Assembly: GCF_007828955.1 (NCBI RefSeq)
Contig: NZ_VIVR01000001.1
Coordinates: forward strand, 7,378,001-7,442,000
Length of the DNA: 64,000 nt
DNA from: Kitasatospora atroaurantiaca
GTDB lineage: Bacteria > Actinomycetota > Actinomycetes > Streptomycetales > Streptomycetaceae
Direction: 5' to 3'
In this document: piece after piece, positions 17,178 to 26,478 of the stretch
How positions within the stretch are numbered: the stretch's first letter is position 1
Layout: each line of letters starts with the position of its first letter
Program-made: the position numbers and the translations under genes
Notes under the pieces: generated by a model
Told to the model about the DNA's origin: nothing
Databases searched by the model: none
What the model saw: the letters and a program-made list of their open reading frames with translations, nothing else

Positions 17178-17206
17178 GCGGGCCCGCCAGGCACGTCCGG
17201 GCCCGC
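17178..17206 (-). terminator. Hairpin downstream of the fucose-type operon
   Basis: GCGGGCCC (17178-17185) pairs with GGGCCCGC (17199-17206) across a 13-base loop, 12 bp past the permease stop. It probably separates the operon from the phosphatase gene, which is read in the same direction. Confidence 0.5.
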
Positions 17207-17217
17207 CTGGTGCGGCC

Positions 17218-18270
17218 CTAGTCCTGTGCCTCGCCGGTGGTGAGCCTGGTGACCAGCAGCGCGACCAGGATGATGCCGCCGTAGATCGCCTGGATCCAGA
17301 ACGACGACACCTGGGCGAGGGTGAGCAGGTTCTCCAGCATGCCCAGCAGCAGGACCCCGAGCAGAGCGCCGAGGAGGGAGCCCTTGCCGCCGTTCAGGCT
17401 GATGCCTCCGATCACGGCGGCTGCGAAGACCGTGAAGATCGTGCCTTGGGCCTGGTTGGCGTTGACCGCGCCGACGCGTCCGGCGATGACCAGGCCCGCC
17501 ACGGCGGAGAGAGCCCCTCCGATGACCAGGACGCTCCAGGCAACCCGCTCGACCCGGATGCCCGCCGCCCGCGCCGCCGGCGCGTTGCCGCCGATCGCGT
17601 ACAGCGCCCGGCCCAGCCGGTGGTAGCGCAGAAACCATCCGGCGACGGCGAAGCAGAGCCCGGTCAGCCACACGGAGACGGGAACGCCCAGCCAGTCGCT
17701 GGACCCGAGGGTGAAGAAGGCGTTCGGGGCGTCGAAGAGCGTCTTCCCCGAGACCATGCCGACCAGGATTCCGCGCAGCACGATGTTCATCGCGAGAGTG
17801 ACGATGAAAGCGTTGAGCCGGAGCTTGACGATCAGCAGGCCGTTGACGCCGCCGATAGCCGCACCGGCGAGGGGGATGACCAGCAGGCCCACCCAGGTGG
17901 GAAGTTCAGTGCCGAGGCCGGCCGAGGCGGCCGGGATGACGAGCATGAAACCGAGGGCGGGGGCGAGGCCGGCGATGGACTCCAACGACAGGTCCATCTT
18001 GCCGCTGATCAGGATCATGGCCTCGGCGAGCACCAGCAGGCCGAGGGCCGAGGAGGCCCCCAGGATGTTCACCAGGTTGTCCCGGTGAATGAAGTTGTCG
18101 TTGCTGAGTGCGCCGATGACCAGCAGCAGGATCACCGCGGGAAGCAGCGCCAGATCCCGGACCCTGCCGAGGGCGAGCCGGCGGAGGGGACCGAGGACGG
18201 TCCTGGTGGCGGCCGCCGAGCGGTCGGATGAGGCTCCGTCCCCGGCCGGGCGCGAGGGCACGTCATTCAT
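17218..18270 (-). CDS. CUT2-type sugar ABC transporter permease (RbsC-like)
   Basis: A 350-residue membrane protein with about ten hydrophobic segments. Family signatures are LAEAMILISGKMDLSLESIAGLAPAL (EAM-like motif of sugar permeases), LNAFIVTLAMNIVLRGILVG and IGGNAPAARAAGIRVERV, as in RbsC/XylH. It forms the membrane channel of the importer encoded with the two upstream genes. The ATG at 18270 lies inside the end of the ATPase gene (8-bp overlap), typical of translational coupling; a longer frame to 18330 would overlap more and adds no family sequence. Probable substrate: L-fucose or a related deoxy sugar, from the operon context. Confidence 0.9.
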   Translation of the reverse strand: MNDVPSRPAGDGASSDRSAAATRTVLGPLRRLALGRVRDLALLPAVILLLVIGALSNDNFIHRDNLVNILGASSALGLLVLAEAMILISGKMDLSLESIAGLAPALGFMLVIPAASAGLGTELPTWVGLLVIPLAGAAIGGVNGLLIVKLRLNAFIVTLAMNIVLRGILVGMVSGKTLFDAPNAFFTLGSSDWLGVPVSVWLTGLCFAVAGWFLRYHRLGRALYAIGGNAPAARAAGIRVERVAWSVLVIGGALSAVAGLVIAGRVGAVNANQAQGTIFTVFAAAVIGGISLNGGKGSLLGALLGVLLLGMLENLLTLAQVSSFWIQAIYGGIILVALLVTRLTTGEAQD

Positions 18271-19810
18271 GGCTGAGGGTGACCCCTTCGATGGAGGCGA
18301 CCATCTCGTGGTCGGTCCAGCCGGCGGCATGTTCGGTGGTCAGAGTTCCCTTGAACATCACCAGGACGCGGTCGCAGACCCGCAGCTCCTCCAGCTGGTC
18401 GGAGGCGATGAGGACCGCGCGTCCTTCGGTCAGTGCCCGGTCGACGACCGAGAGCAGGGCGCGCCTGGACTTCACGTCGATGCCGGCCGTCGGGTTGATG
18501 AGGACCAGCACCTTCGGGTCGGTGGCCAGCGCCCGTGCCAGGACCACCTTCTGCTGATTGCCGCCGGACAGCCTGGTGACCGGCTGCGCTGGCCCGGTGG
18601 CTTTGATGTCGAGGTCGGCGATCGTCCGGCGGGCGAAGGCGTCCCGGGCCTTCGGGGTGATCATTCCCAGGGGGCCGAGCCGGTCGGTGATGGTCATGGA
18701 GGCGTTCTCGGCCACCGACAGATCGGGGACGAGCCCCTCGTAATGCCGGTCGCGTGGTACGAATCCGACGCCGGCGCGCAGCGCCGCCCAGGCGCTGCCC
18801 GGCTCCAACGGACGGCCCAGGATGCGGATCCGGCCGCCGGTCGGCCGGTGCAGCCCGGCCAGGGCCTCGGCGAGCTGGTGGCTGCCGGAGCCGGCGAGTC
18901 CGGCCAGGCCCACCGCTTCACCGGCCCGGACGGTGAGGCTGACCTCGCGGAAGGACGGGCCGCTGAGCCGGTCCACCTCCACCGCCAAGGGCGCGTCCGC
19001 CTTCGACGGACGCCCGACGGAGCCTGCCGCCGCCGCGGCGGCCGGCTCGCCGGTGATCTCCGCGATCAGCCTGGCCCTGGGCAGTTCGCCCACTGGCGCG
19101 GTTGTGATCCACCGGGCGTCGCGCAGGACGGTGACGACCTGGCAGACCTCGTAGATCTCCTCCAGGTGGTGCGAGATGTACAGGAAGGTCACCCCTGCCC
19201 GGTCGAGCCGCCGCATATGGCTGAAGAGGCGGTCGATGGCGCTGCTGTCCAGCCGGGCGGTCGGCTCGTCCAGGGCGATGAACCGGACGCCGCGCGAGAG
19301 CGACCGGGCGATCTCCACCAGCTGGGTGTCCTCGACGCTGAGCCGGCCGGCGAGCACGTTCACGTCCACCGGCACGTGCCACTCGTCCAGCACCTGGCGG
19401 GCGGCCCGGCGCATCCGCCGCCAGCTGATCACCGGGCCGAAGGTGGTGGGGTACCGGCCCAGGAACAGGTTCTCCGCCACGGTCAGATCGCCGAAGATCG
19501 TGGGCTTCTGGTGGACGCAGGCGACGCGGCGGTGCCAGGCGCCCCGGTCGGCGAGGGAAGGCGCGGGCGCGCCGTCGAAGCGGACCGTTCCGCTGTTCGG
19601 CCGGAGGAGTCCGGCCAGGACGGACACCAGGGTGGACTTGCCGGCGCCGTTGCGGCCGACGAGGGCGTGCGACTCGCCGGCCCGGATGGTGATCCGCACG
19701 TCGTCCAGTGCCACCGTGGGCCCGAAACGCTTGGTGATCCCGTGGGCCTCGACGAGGGGGCGGCCGGGCGCTGCCCGGTCCGAGGGCGGGGGAGTGGCCG
19801 ACAGGTCCAT
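18263..19810 (-). CDS. CUT2-type sugar ABC transporter ATP-binding protein (RbsA-like, two ABC domains)
   Basis: A 515-residue tandem ATPase. Domain 1 has Walker A GRNGAGKST, signature-like RLSVEDTQLVEIARSLSRG and Walker B FIALDEP. Domain 2 has a degenerate Walker A (GLAGSGSHQL, lacking Lys-Ser/Thr), signature LSGGNQQKVVLARAL and Walker B VLVLINPTAGID. One competent and one degenerate ATP site is normal for RbsA/XylG/MglA proteins. It drives sugar import with the permease gene it overlaps by 8 bp. It starts 22 bp after the binding-protein gene. Confidence 0.93.
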   Translation of the reverse strand: MDLSATPPPSDRAAPGRPLVEAHGITKRFGPTVALDDVRITIRAGESHALVGRNGAGKSTLVSVLAGLLRPNSGTVRFDGAPAPSLADRGAWHRRVACVHQKPTIFGDLTVAENLFLGRYPTTFGPVISWRRMRRAARQVLDEWHVPVDVNVLAGRLSVEDTQLVEIARSLSRGVRFIALDEPTARLDSSAIDRLFSHMRRLDRAGVTFLYISHHLEEIYEVCQVVTVLRDARWITTAPVGELPRARLIAEITGEPAAAAAAGSVGRPSKADAPLAVEVDRLSGPSFREVSLTVRAGEAVGLAGLAGSGSHQLAEALAGLHRPTGGRIRILGRPLEPGSAWAALRAGVGFVPRDRHYEGLVPDLSVAENASMTITDRLGPLGMITPKARDAFARRTIADLDIKATGPAQPVTRLSGGNQQKVVLARALATDPKVLVLINPTAGIDVKSRRALLSVVDRALTEGRAVLIASDQLEELRVCDRVLVMFKGTLTTEHAAGWTDHEMVASIEGVTLSHE

Positions 19811-19832
19811 CTGCTCTCCTCGGGGGCGGGCA

Positions 19833-20864
19833 CTACTGGGAGCGGTTGCCCCAAAGAGCCGGGTCGTCGACGTTCTGCCTGGTCACCAGCGGTGCGGGGA
19901 GCTGGTCCTCGAGGATTCCGCCGGGCAGCGTGACGATGGTGCTGCCGTGGTCCGTCGGGCCCGGCTTGAAGCTCTCGCCCGCCATCGCCTTCTTGATGTA
20001 GGAGATGCCGTACTGGGCGTAGAGGTCGGCCGGCTGCGAGACGGTGGCGTCGATCTCGCCCTTGCGGATCGCGTCGAGCTCCTGAGGGACGCCGTCGTTG
20101 GAGGCGATGACGATGTGCCTGGGATCCCCGGCCGGGACCAGGGCGTTGTGACGGCTGAGGGTCTGCAGCGTGGGCGCCAGATAGACGCCGCCGGCCTGCA
20201 TGTAGATGCCCTTGATGTCCGGGTTGGCCGTGTACAGCGCCTCCAGGCCGGCCGCCGCCTTGTCGGACTGCCAGTTCGCGGGGAGGTCCAGCACCTTGAT
20301 GCCCGGGTGGTTCTTCGCCATGCACTCGTTGAACGCATCCGAGCGGTCCCGGCCGTTGACCGAGGCCAGGTCGCCCTGGATCTGTACCACCTTGCCGCTC
20401 TTCACGGCGTCACCGAGGTACCTGCACGCCTTCTCGCCGTATGCGCGGTTGTCCGCGCGAACCACCATGGCGACCTTCCCGCTGTCGGGCGCCACGTCGA
20501 CCGCGACCACCGGCACGTGGCTGCGGTCGGCGGCCTTCAACCCGGCCACGATCGCCGCGGAGTCGAGCGGTGCGACCACGAGTCCCTTGACGTCCTGGGT
20601 GAGCAGGTTCTGGATGTCGGAGAGCTGCTTGCTCGGATCGGAGTTGGAATTGACCGTCGCGAGGGTGTCGACGCCTTGGGCGGCGGCCTGCTGCGGGACG
20701 GCGGTGTTGTACGCCTGCCAGAACGGCGAGGTCAGAAACGGCACTACCACGCCGACCTGCCCGGAGGAGGTTGCGCCTCCGCCGGTGGTGCTGCCGCCGC
20801 CGCAGCCTGCGGCGCCGCCGCAGGCGAGAGCGAGGACCGTTGCGGCGGTGGCGATGCGCTTCAT
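19833..20864 (-). CDS. Sugar ABC transporter substrate-binding lipoprotein (RbsB/periplasmic-binding-protein type)
   Basis: A 343-residue exported protein. A basic N terminus and hydrophobic stretch (KRIATAATVLALACGGAAGC) end in a lipobox Cys, so it is probably a lipoprotein, followed by a Gly/Ser/Thr linker. The mature part has PBP type 1 features: VGVVVPFLTSPFWQAYNTAV, GLVVAPLDSAAIVAGLKAA, VPVVAVDVAP, GKVVQIQGDLASVNGRDRS and VIASNDGVPQELDAI. It captures the sugar for the RbsA/RbsC-like pair downstream. The start at 20864 is chosen for GGAG upstream and for placing the signal peptide N-terminally. Substrate (fucose-like) is inferred from neighbours. Confidence 0.9.
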   Translation of the reverse strand: MKRIATAATVLALACGGAAGCGGGSTTGGGATSSGQVGVVVPFLTSPFWQAYNTAVPQQAAAQGVDTLATVNSNSDPSKQLSDIQNLLTQDVKGLVVAPLDSAAIVAGLKAADRSHVPVVAVDVAPDSGKVAMVVRADNRAYGEKACRYLGDAVKSGKVVQIQGDLASVNGRDRSDAFNECMAKNHPGIKVLDLPANWQSDKAAAGLEALYTANPDIKGIYMQAGGVYLAPTLQTLSRHNALVPAGDPRHIVIASNDGVPQELDAIRKGEIDATVSQPADLYAQYGISYIKKAMAGESFKPGPTDHGSTIVTLPGGILEDQLPAPLVTRQNVDDPALWGNRSQ

Positions 20865-20916
20865 GGTGCTCTGCTCCCGACATGTGCTGACAAGGTGCGG
20901 GTGATGGGTACCGCAT

Positions 20917-21720
20917 TCACGGTTCGCGGTGCGCAGGCGCCTCCGGTCGAAGGCTTGCGGAGGGTCGTACCAGCAGGCCGGATATCCCGCCGTCCACGGC
21001 CAGAGCTGTGCCGGTGGTCGCCCCGGCCGACGGCCCGGCGAGGTAGGCGACGGCACTGGCCACCTGCTGGGCGGTCACCAGTCGGCCGCTCGGCTGACGG
21101 GCCTCGAGCGCGCGCCGCTCGGCTCCGGGATCGTCGGCCGCCGCGATCAGCCGGCCCACCCAAGGGGTGTCGACGGTTCCGGGATTGACGCAGTTGACGC
21201 GGATGCCCTCGTACAGGTGGTCGGCCGCCATCGCCAGGGTCAGCGCGAGTACGGCTCCCTTACTGGCGGAGTACAGCGCCCGCTGGGGCAGCCCGGTCGT
21301 CGCGGTGACCGAGCAGACGTTGACGATCGCCGGGTGGGCAGACCGGCGCAGGTGGGGCAGGGCCGCCCGGGTGGTGCGGACGATTCCGAGCACATTGACG
21401 TCCAGGACGTGATGCCACTCCTCTTCCGAGTTGTCCTCGACGGTGCCCTGGGCCCCGATGCCCGCGTTGTTGACCAGGACGTCCAGACCTCCGAGGTATT
21501 CGACCGCCTGGGCCGTGGCGTCGGCCACCGCTGCGGTATCCGCGACGTCGGCCTGGATCGCGTGCAGGTGCCCGGGTGCCTGCTCCGGGGACAGATCCAG
21601 GACGGCGATGCCGGCACCGCTCGCGGCCAGGGTTTCGGCGACGGCCAGGCCGATGCCCGACGCCCCGCCGGTGACGATCGCCGACAGCCCCTGGAACTCG
21701 AGCGCGCGACGCGCGTTCAT
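20917..21720 (-). CDS. Short-chain dehydrogenase/reductase, probable L-fucose or 2-keto-3-deoxyfuconate dehydrogenase
   Basis: A 267-residue classical SDR. The Rossmann glycine motif is VTGGASGIGLAVAE, NNAG is in VLVNNAGIGAQG, and the catalytic set is Ser in CSVTATTG, Tyr-x-x-x-Lys in YSASKGA, and Asn upstream in VLDVNVLG. PGTVDTPW is the usual cofactor-side loop. The ATG overlaps the stop of the dehydratase gene by four bases (ATGA), showing coupling. Position beside an L-fuconate-dehydratase-like gene suggests oxidation of L-fucose or of 2-keto-3-deoxy-L-fuconate; the exact step cannot be told from sequence. Confidence 0.88.
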   Translation of the reverse strand: MNARRALEFQGLSAIVTGGASGIGLAVAETLAASGAGIAVLDLSPEQAPGHLHAIQADVADTAAVADATAQAVEYLGGLDVLVNNAGIGAQGTVEDNSEEEWHHVLDVNVLGIVRTTRAALPHLRRSAHPAIVNVCSVTATTGLPQRALYSASKGAVLALTLAMAADHLYEGIRVNCVNPGTVDTPWVGRLIAAADDPGAERRALEARQPSGRLVTAQQVASAVAYLAGPSAGATTGTALAVDGGISGLLVRPSASLRPEAPAHREP

Positions 21721-23096
21721 TCGGACGCCTCCCCCGGGTGGACGTCTCCCGCGGGGGCACGGTCCCAGGCGGAACCGTGGGGGTAGGTGTACGCGCGCCG
21801 CGACTCGGGACGCATGGTCGCGCCGAACCCGGGCACGGTGGGGGCCGCGTACCGCCCCTTCCTGATCACCACCGGATCGGCGAAGTGCTCGTGGAGATGG
21901 TCCACGTACTCCAGGGTCCGGTCCTGGAGCGTGCCGGAGACCGCGAGGTAGTCGAACATCGCCAGGTGCTGGACGAGCTCGCAGAGCCCCAGGCCGCCCG
22001 CGTGCGGGCACACCGGAATGCCGAACTTCGCGGCGAGCAGTAGGATCGCCAGGTTCTCGTTGACCCCGCCGACCCGGCAGGCGTCCAGCTGGAGGATGTC
22101 GATCGCACCCGCCTGCAGCAGCTGTTTGAAGATCACCCGGTTGGCGGCGTGCTCCCCGGTCGCCACCTTCACCGGGGCCACCGCCCGGCGGATCGCAGCG
22201 TGCCCGAGGATGTCGTCCGGGCTGGTCGGCTCCTCGATCCAGTACGGGGCGAACTCGGCAAGACGGCCTGTCCATTCGATGGCCTCCGCCACGTCCCAGC
22301 GCTGGTTGGCGTCCAGGGCCATCCGGAAATCCGGGCCGATCACCTGGCGGGTGATCCGGCAGCGCCGGATGTCGTCGGCGAGCTCACCGCCGACCTTGAT
22401 CTTGATCTGGGTGAAGCCGTCGGCGACGGCCCCGCCGGCCAGCGCTGCGAGCCTGTCGTCGGAGTAGCCGAGCCAGCCGGGGGAGGTGGTGTAGGCGGGG
22501 TAGCCGTCGGCGTGGAGCCGGGACTCGCGCTCGGCCTTGCCGGGCAGGGCACGGCGCAGGATGTCCAGGGCCTCGTCAGGGGTCAGCGCGTCGGTGAGGT
22601 ACCGGAAGTCGAGGAGCGCCACGATCTGCTCGGGCGTGAGGTCGGAGAGTAGTTTCCAGAGCGGCTTGCCCTCGCGCTTGGCGTGCAGGTCCCAGACCGC
22701 GTTCACCACAGCCGCGACGGCCATGTGAATGACGCCCTTCTCGGGTCCCAGCCAGCGCAGCTGGCTGTCGCCGACCAGGATGCCGTAGAAGCCGCCGAGG
22801 TCGTCGAAGATCTCGTCCAGAGATCGGCCGATCACGAGAGGGCGGAGCGCGTCGATCGCCGCAACCTCGACCTCGTTGCCGCGGCCGATGGTGAAACAGA
22901 ACCCGTGTCCTTCCGGGCTGTTCGCCGCATCGGTGCGGATGATCACATACGCCGCGGAGTAGTCCGGGTCGGAGTGCATCGCGTCCGAGCCCTCGAGCCG
23001 ATGCGAGGTCGGGAAGCGGATGTCGTAGGTGTCGACGGCTGTGATCCGCGCCGGGGTTGCCCTCCGCGTCTTCGTCTGCGTCACCTGCCGGCTCAT
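21717..23096 (-). CDS. Enolase-superfamily dehydratase, L-fuconate dehydratase-like
   Basis: A 459-residue mandelate-racemase/enolase superfamily protein. The catalytic and metal residues are readable: KIKVGG (KxK base), DANQRWD (metal Asp), IEEPTSPDD and GEHAANR (metal Glu), and the late His in CPHAGGLGL. The N terminus (VDTYDIRFPTS, GSDAMHSDPDYSAAYV) and FDYLAVSG are as I remember from fuconate dehydratases, which form 2-keto-3-deoxy-L-fuconate. It is the first gene of a five-gene operon (SDR, binding protein, ATPase, permease follow). AGGA lies too close to the ATG at 23096, so a GTG at 23084 or an earlier start remains possible. Confidence 0.85.
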   Translation of the reverse strand: MSRQVTQTKTRRATPARITAVDTYDIRFPTSHRLEGSDAMHSDPDYSAAYVIIRTDAANSPEGHGFCFTIGRGNEVEVAAIDALRPLVIGRSLDEIFDDLGGFYGILVGDSQLRWLGPEKGVIHMAVAAVVNAVWDLHAKREGKPLWKLLSDLTPEQIVALLDFRYLTDALTPDEALDILRRALPGKAERESRLHADGYPAYTTSPGWLGYSDDRLAALAGGAVADGFTQIKIKVGGELADDIRRCRITRQVIGPDFRMALDANQRWDVAEAIEWTGRLAEFAPYWIEEPTSPDDILGHAAIRRAVAPVKVATGEHAANRVIFKQLLQAGAIDILQLDACRVGGVNENLAILLLAAKFGIPVCPHAGGLGLCELVQHLAMFDYLAVSGTLQDRTLEYVDHLHEHFADPVVIRKGRYAAPTVPGFGATMRPESRRAYTYPHGSAWDRAPAGDVHPGEASE

Positions 23097-23166
23097 TCCT
23101 GACCACGCACCTGTCGTCCGGTGTCCTGATTTGTTCCTTTTTCCCACCATAGAAGATTTCTTGCGG

Positions 23167-23901
23167 GTGACTCCGAAATGCGCGGCGGTCGCATACTCGG
23201 GGGACGTCGGATCTATCAGGAGGCAAGCTGCGGCGGTCACCGATGAGGCCATCGGAAAGATCAAGGAGATGATCGTCTCCCGGGCCCTGCGGCCTGGGGA
23301 CCGGCTGCCCAAAGAGGCCGATCTGGCGGCTGAACTCGGTTTGTCGCGCAACTCGTTGCGCGAGGTAGTGCGGGCCCTGTCGCTGCTGAACATCCTTGAT
23401 GTCCGTCAGGGCGACGGCACGTATGTGAGCAGCCTGGAGCCGGAACTCCTCCTGGAAGCCGTCACCTTCATCCTGGACTTCCACCAGGACGACACGGTGA
23501 TGCAGGCGTTCCAGGTCCGCGGGATCCTGGAGCCGACGGCGACCGCTCTCGCCGCCCAGTGCATCGGTGACGAGGAGTTGGCGGACCTGCGCGCCCTTCT
23601 CGACGGTCTGGGCGAGGAGCCCAGCATCGAGGAGCTGGTGGCCAACGATCTGGAGATCCACGGCAAGATCGCTGCGGCCTCGGGTATTCCGCTGTTGTGC
23701 TCCCTGTTGGAGACGATCTCCGGTCCGACGGTTCGGGCCCGGATCTGGCGCCGCATCACCCAGGAGGAGGCCCTGAAGCGGACAGCGGCCGAGCACCGCT
23801 CCATCCTGGAGGCCCTGGAGTTCCACGACGCGGAGACCGCACGAGCCTGGGCGACCGTCCATATCTCCAGTGTCACCCGTTGGCTCAGCGGCGCCCGGTG
23901 A
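23167..23901 (+). CDS. GntR family regulator with FCD domain (FadR type)
   Basis: A 244-residue repressor. The winged helix is clear: IGKIKEMIVSRALRPGDRLPKEADLAAELGLSRNSLREVVRAL, then RQGDGTYVSS. The C-terminal FCD domain (about residues 95-225) has its metal-site Asp/His residues in NDLEIHGKIAAASG and AEHRSILEALEFHD. It is divergent from the dehydratase operon and probably controls it with a sugar acid as inducer. The start is uncertain: GTG at 23167 is used because sequence before it is not family-like; AGGAGG at 23217 is followed by no start codon in frame. Confidence 0.88.
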   Translation: MTPKCAAVAYSGDVGSIRRQAAAVTDEAIGKIKEMIVSRALRPGDRLPKEADLAAELGLSRNSLREVVRALSLLNILDVRQGDGTYVSSLEPELLLEAVTFILDFHQDDTVMQAFQVRGILEPTATALAAQCIGDEELADLRALLDGLGEEPSIEELVANDLEIHGKIAAASGIPLLCSLLETISGPTVRARIWRRITQEEALKRTAAEHRSILEALEFHDAETARAWATVHISSVTRWLSGAR

Positions 23902-23984
23902 CGGGCACGGGCTGACCGGCCGAGACCTGTTCGCGGTGTCCTACGCGAGCAGATCTGGCGACTGCAGGGCAAGGCCTGATGGGT

Positions 23985-24992
23985 TCAGCCCGAGGCGCGG
24001 GGGACCAGCCGGGTGGGGAGCACGACCGACTCGCCGCGTACCGGGTTCTGCAGCAGCAGTTCCAGGGCACGCGACCCGAGTTCCTCGACCGGCTGCCGCA
24101 CCGTGGTCAGCCCCGGGCGGGAGCGGGCCGCGACCGGTGCGTCGTCGAAGCCGATCACCGCCACGTCCTCGGGCACCCGGAGACCACGCCGCCGCAGCGC
24201 CCGGAGCGCCCCGGCAGCCATCTGGTCGGAGGCGACGAACACCGCGTCGAGATCGGGGCGTTGGTCGAGGAGCCGGTGCATCGCGTGCTCGCCGGAGGCG
24301 CTGCTGAAGTCCCCGTACGCCACGGCGGGCCGCACGGTCGGGCGGGCCTGGCGCACCACCTGGTGGTAGCCGGCCAACCGGTCCGCGCCGACGGCGGTGT
24401 CGGGCGGCCCGGCGACGGTCGCGACCGACCGGTGGCCGGACGCGCACAGCCGCTGCACCGCGTCCCGGGCACCGGTGAGGTTGTCGGCGTCCACGAAGGC
24501 CACCGCGCCCGGCTCCGGCGGGCGGCCCAGGGACACCACGGGCACCCCGGCAGCGTGCAGCAGCCGGGCGAGCGCGATGTCCCCCCACGGGCCGACCAGC
24601 AGGACACCGTCGGCGTGGCCGCCGCACAGGTAGCGCACCAGCGGCGCCCGGCGCGAGCGCCTGGGCACCGTGAAGACCGCCAACTCGCGGTCCGCGCCGG
24701 GCAGTGCTCGCCGTAGGCCGGAGAGCAGCCGGACGTGGAAGGCGTCCACGTGGTACTGGAGCGGGTCGGCGAAGACCACGACGGCCACCACCCCGGTGTC
24801 CCGGGTGCTGGGGGCCCGGCGCCGTACGTACGCCAGATCGTGCGCCGCGCTCTCCACCCGGGCGGCCAACTCGGCGGAGACCCGGGCGGAGCGGTTCAGC
24901 ACCCGGGAGGCGGTCGCCGTGGAGACGCCGGCCCGGCGGGCGACCTCGGCCAGGGTGGGGGCGGATTCGGAACTGCGGGTCGACTGCGGCAT
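23985..24992 (-). CDS. LacI family transcriptional regulator
   Basis: A 335-residue repressor. The HTH is TLAEVARRAGVSTATASRVLNRSARVSAELAARVESAA, with the hinge helix after it. The periplasmic-binding-like domain has HADGVLLVGPWGD, GVPVVSLGRP, AVFVASDQMAAGALRAL, VPEDVAVIGFDDAPVAARSRPGLTTVRQP, the usual family ending. It lies downstream of and co-directional with the decayed ceb-like locus, so it may respond to a plant sugar. ATG 24992 is chosen for AGGA eight bases upstream; 25016 is also possible. Confidence 0.88.
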   Translation of the reverse strand: MPQSTRSSESAPTLAEVARRAGVSTATASRVLNRSARVSAELAARVESAAHDLAYVRRRAPSTRDTGVVAVVVFADPLQYHVDAFHVRLLSGLRRALPGADRELAVFTVPRRSRRAPLVRYLCGGHADGVLLVGPWGDIALARLLHAAGVPVVSLGRPPEPGAVAFVDADNLTGARDAVQRLCASGHRSVATVAGPPDTAVGADRLAGYHQVVRQARPTVRPAVAYGDFSSASGEHAMHRLLDQRPDLDAVFVASDQMAAGALRALRRRGLRVPEDVAVIGFDDAPVAARSRPGLTTVRQPVEELGSRALELLLQNPVRGESVVLPTRLVPRASG

Positions 24993-25113
24993 GCGGGCCG
25001 TCCTGGATCGGTCCATGACAGGAAGAGACTGCGCGTCGGCCGTCACCCGCATCAGGCCACCCGCAAGCTTGGGCCGCCCGGCGATCAGCGTCAAGACATC
25101 TGACGCGAACCGC

Positions 25114-26478
25114 TCACCCCACCTCGGGCAGCGCGTTGCGCCGGATCACCTCCGCGTACCAGTGGGCGCTGTCCTTCGCGGTCCGCCGCTGGGTCGCGTA
25201 GTCCACGTGGTAGGCGCCGAAGCGCTTGGCGTAGCCGTACGCCCACTCGAAGTTGTCCATCAGCGACCGGAGGAAGTAGCCTCGCACGTCCGCCCCGGCG
25301 GTGATCGCAGCCTGGATAGCGGTCAGGTGTCCGTGCAGGTAGGCGATCCGTTCGGGATCGTGGACGGCGCCGTCCGGCGTCAGCCGGTCCTCGAAGGCCG
25401 CGCCGTTCTCGGTGACCAGCAGCGGCAGGCCGGGGTGGTCGCGGTGGACGGAGAGCAGCAGGCCGGTCAGGCCGGTCGGGTCGATCGGCCGGCCCATCGC
25501 GGTCACCTCGCCCGGCGCCCGGTGGAACAGCACGTCGTCGCTGCCCGGCCAGGGGGACTGCGCCCCCTGGCCGTGGCCGTCGTCGCGCGAGGTGCCGGCC
25601 GCCGCAGTGTGGCCCGGCGGCAGGGCGGAGACCACGGTGGGGGTGTAGTAGTTGACGCCCAGCAGGTCGATGGGCCGGGCGGTCTCGGCGAGCAGGTCGT
25701 CCGGGTAACTCCCCTCCAGGATGGGGCCGGTGAAGATGCGGTTGCCCACCGCGTCGATCCGCCGGGCGGCCTCGCGGTCTGCGGGCGACTCGCTGAGCGG
25801 CCGGACGGCGTGCAGGTTGAGCGAGGCGCCGATCCGGGCGTCGGCCGGCAGCGCGGCGCGCAGCGCCTCGACCGCGCGGCCGTGGCCGAGGTTGAGGTGG
25901 TGGGCGGCCCGCAGGGCGTCGGCCCAGTCGGTGCGGCCCGGGGCGTGCACGCCGGAGCCGTAGCCCAGGAAGGCCGAGCACCTGGGCTCGTTGAGGGTGA
26001 TCCAGGTCGCGGCCCGATCGCCGAGGGCCTCCGCCACCAGCGCGGAGTACTCCGCGAAGCGGGCGGCGGTGTCCCGGGCGGGCCAGCTGCCCAGGTCCTC
26101 CAACTCCTGCGGCAGGTCCCAGTGGTAGAGCGTGACCGGGCGCGATGCCCTGCTCCACCAACTCGTCGGTCAGTCGGCGGTAGAGTCCACGCCCCGTTCC
26201 ACCGCCGGGCCGCGCCCGGTCGGCTGCACCCGGGGCCAGGAGACCGAGAACCGGTAGGCGCCCAGGCCGAGATCGGCCATCAGCCGGACGTCCTCGCGGT
26301 AGCGTCGGAAGTGGTCGGTGGCGAGGTCCCCGGTGTCGCCGCCGGCCGTCCGGCCGGGGGTGCGACTGAAGGTATCCCAGATCGAGGGCGTTCGGCCGCC
26401 GATGTCGACGGAGCCCTCGATCCGGTAGGCCGCCGTCGCGGCACCCCAGACGAAGCCGGCGGGGAAGGCGGAGGCGGC
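25114..26478 (-). pseudogene. GH1 beta-glucosidase (bglC-like), frameshifted, 5' end fused to a binding-protein gene
   Basis: The GH1 sequence begins SAFPAGFVWGAATAAYRIEG near 26478 and runs to LPEVG before 25114. Motifs survive: WITLNEP (acid/base Glu) and LPLLVTENGAAF (nucleophile Glu). Two frame changes occur, near 26185 (after PAVERGVD, where FYRRLTDEL should follow) and near 26138 (extra base before VTLYHWDLPQEL). The 329-residue frame 25114-26103 alone holds both catalytic residues but lacks the first barrel strands. It has no start of its own: it continues in frame from the preceding solute-binding-protein sequence. The family would hydrolyse cellobiose. Confidence 0.88.
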
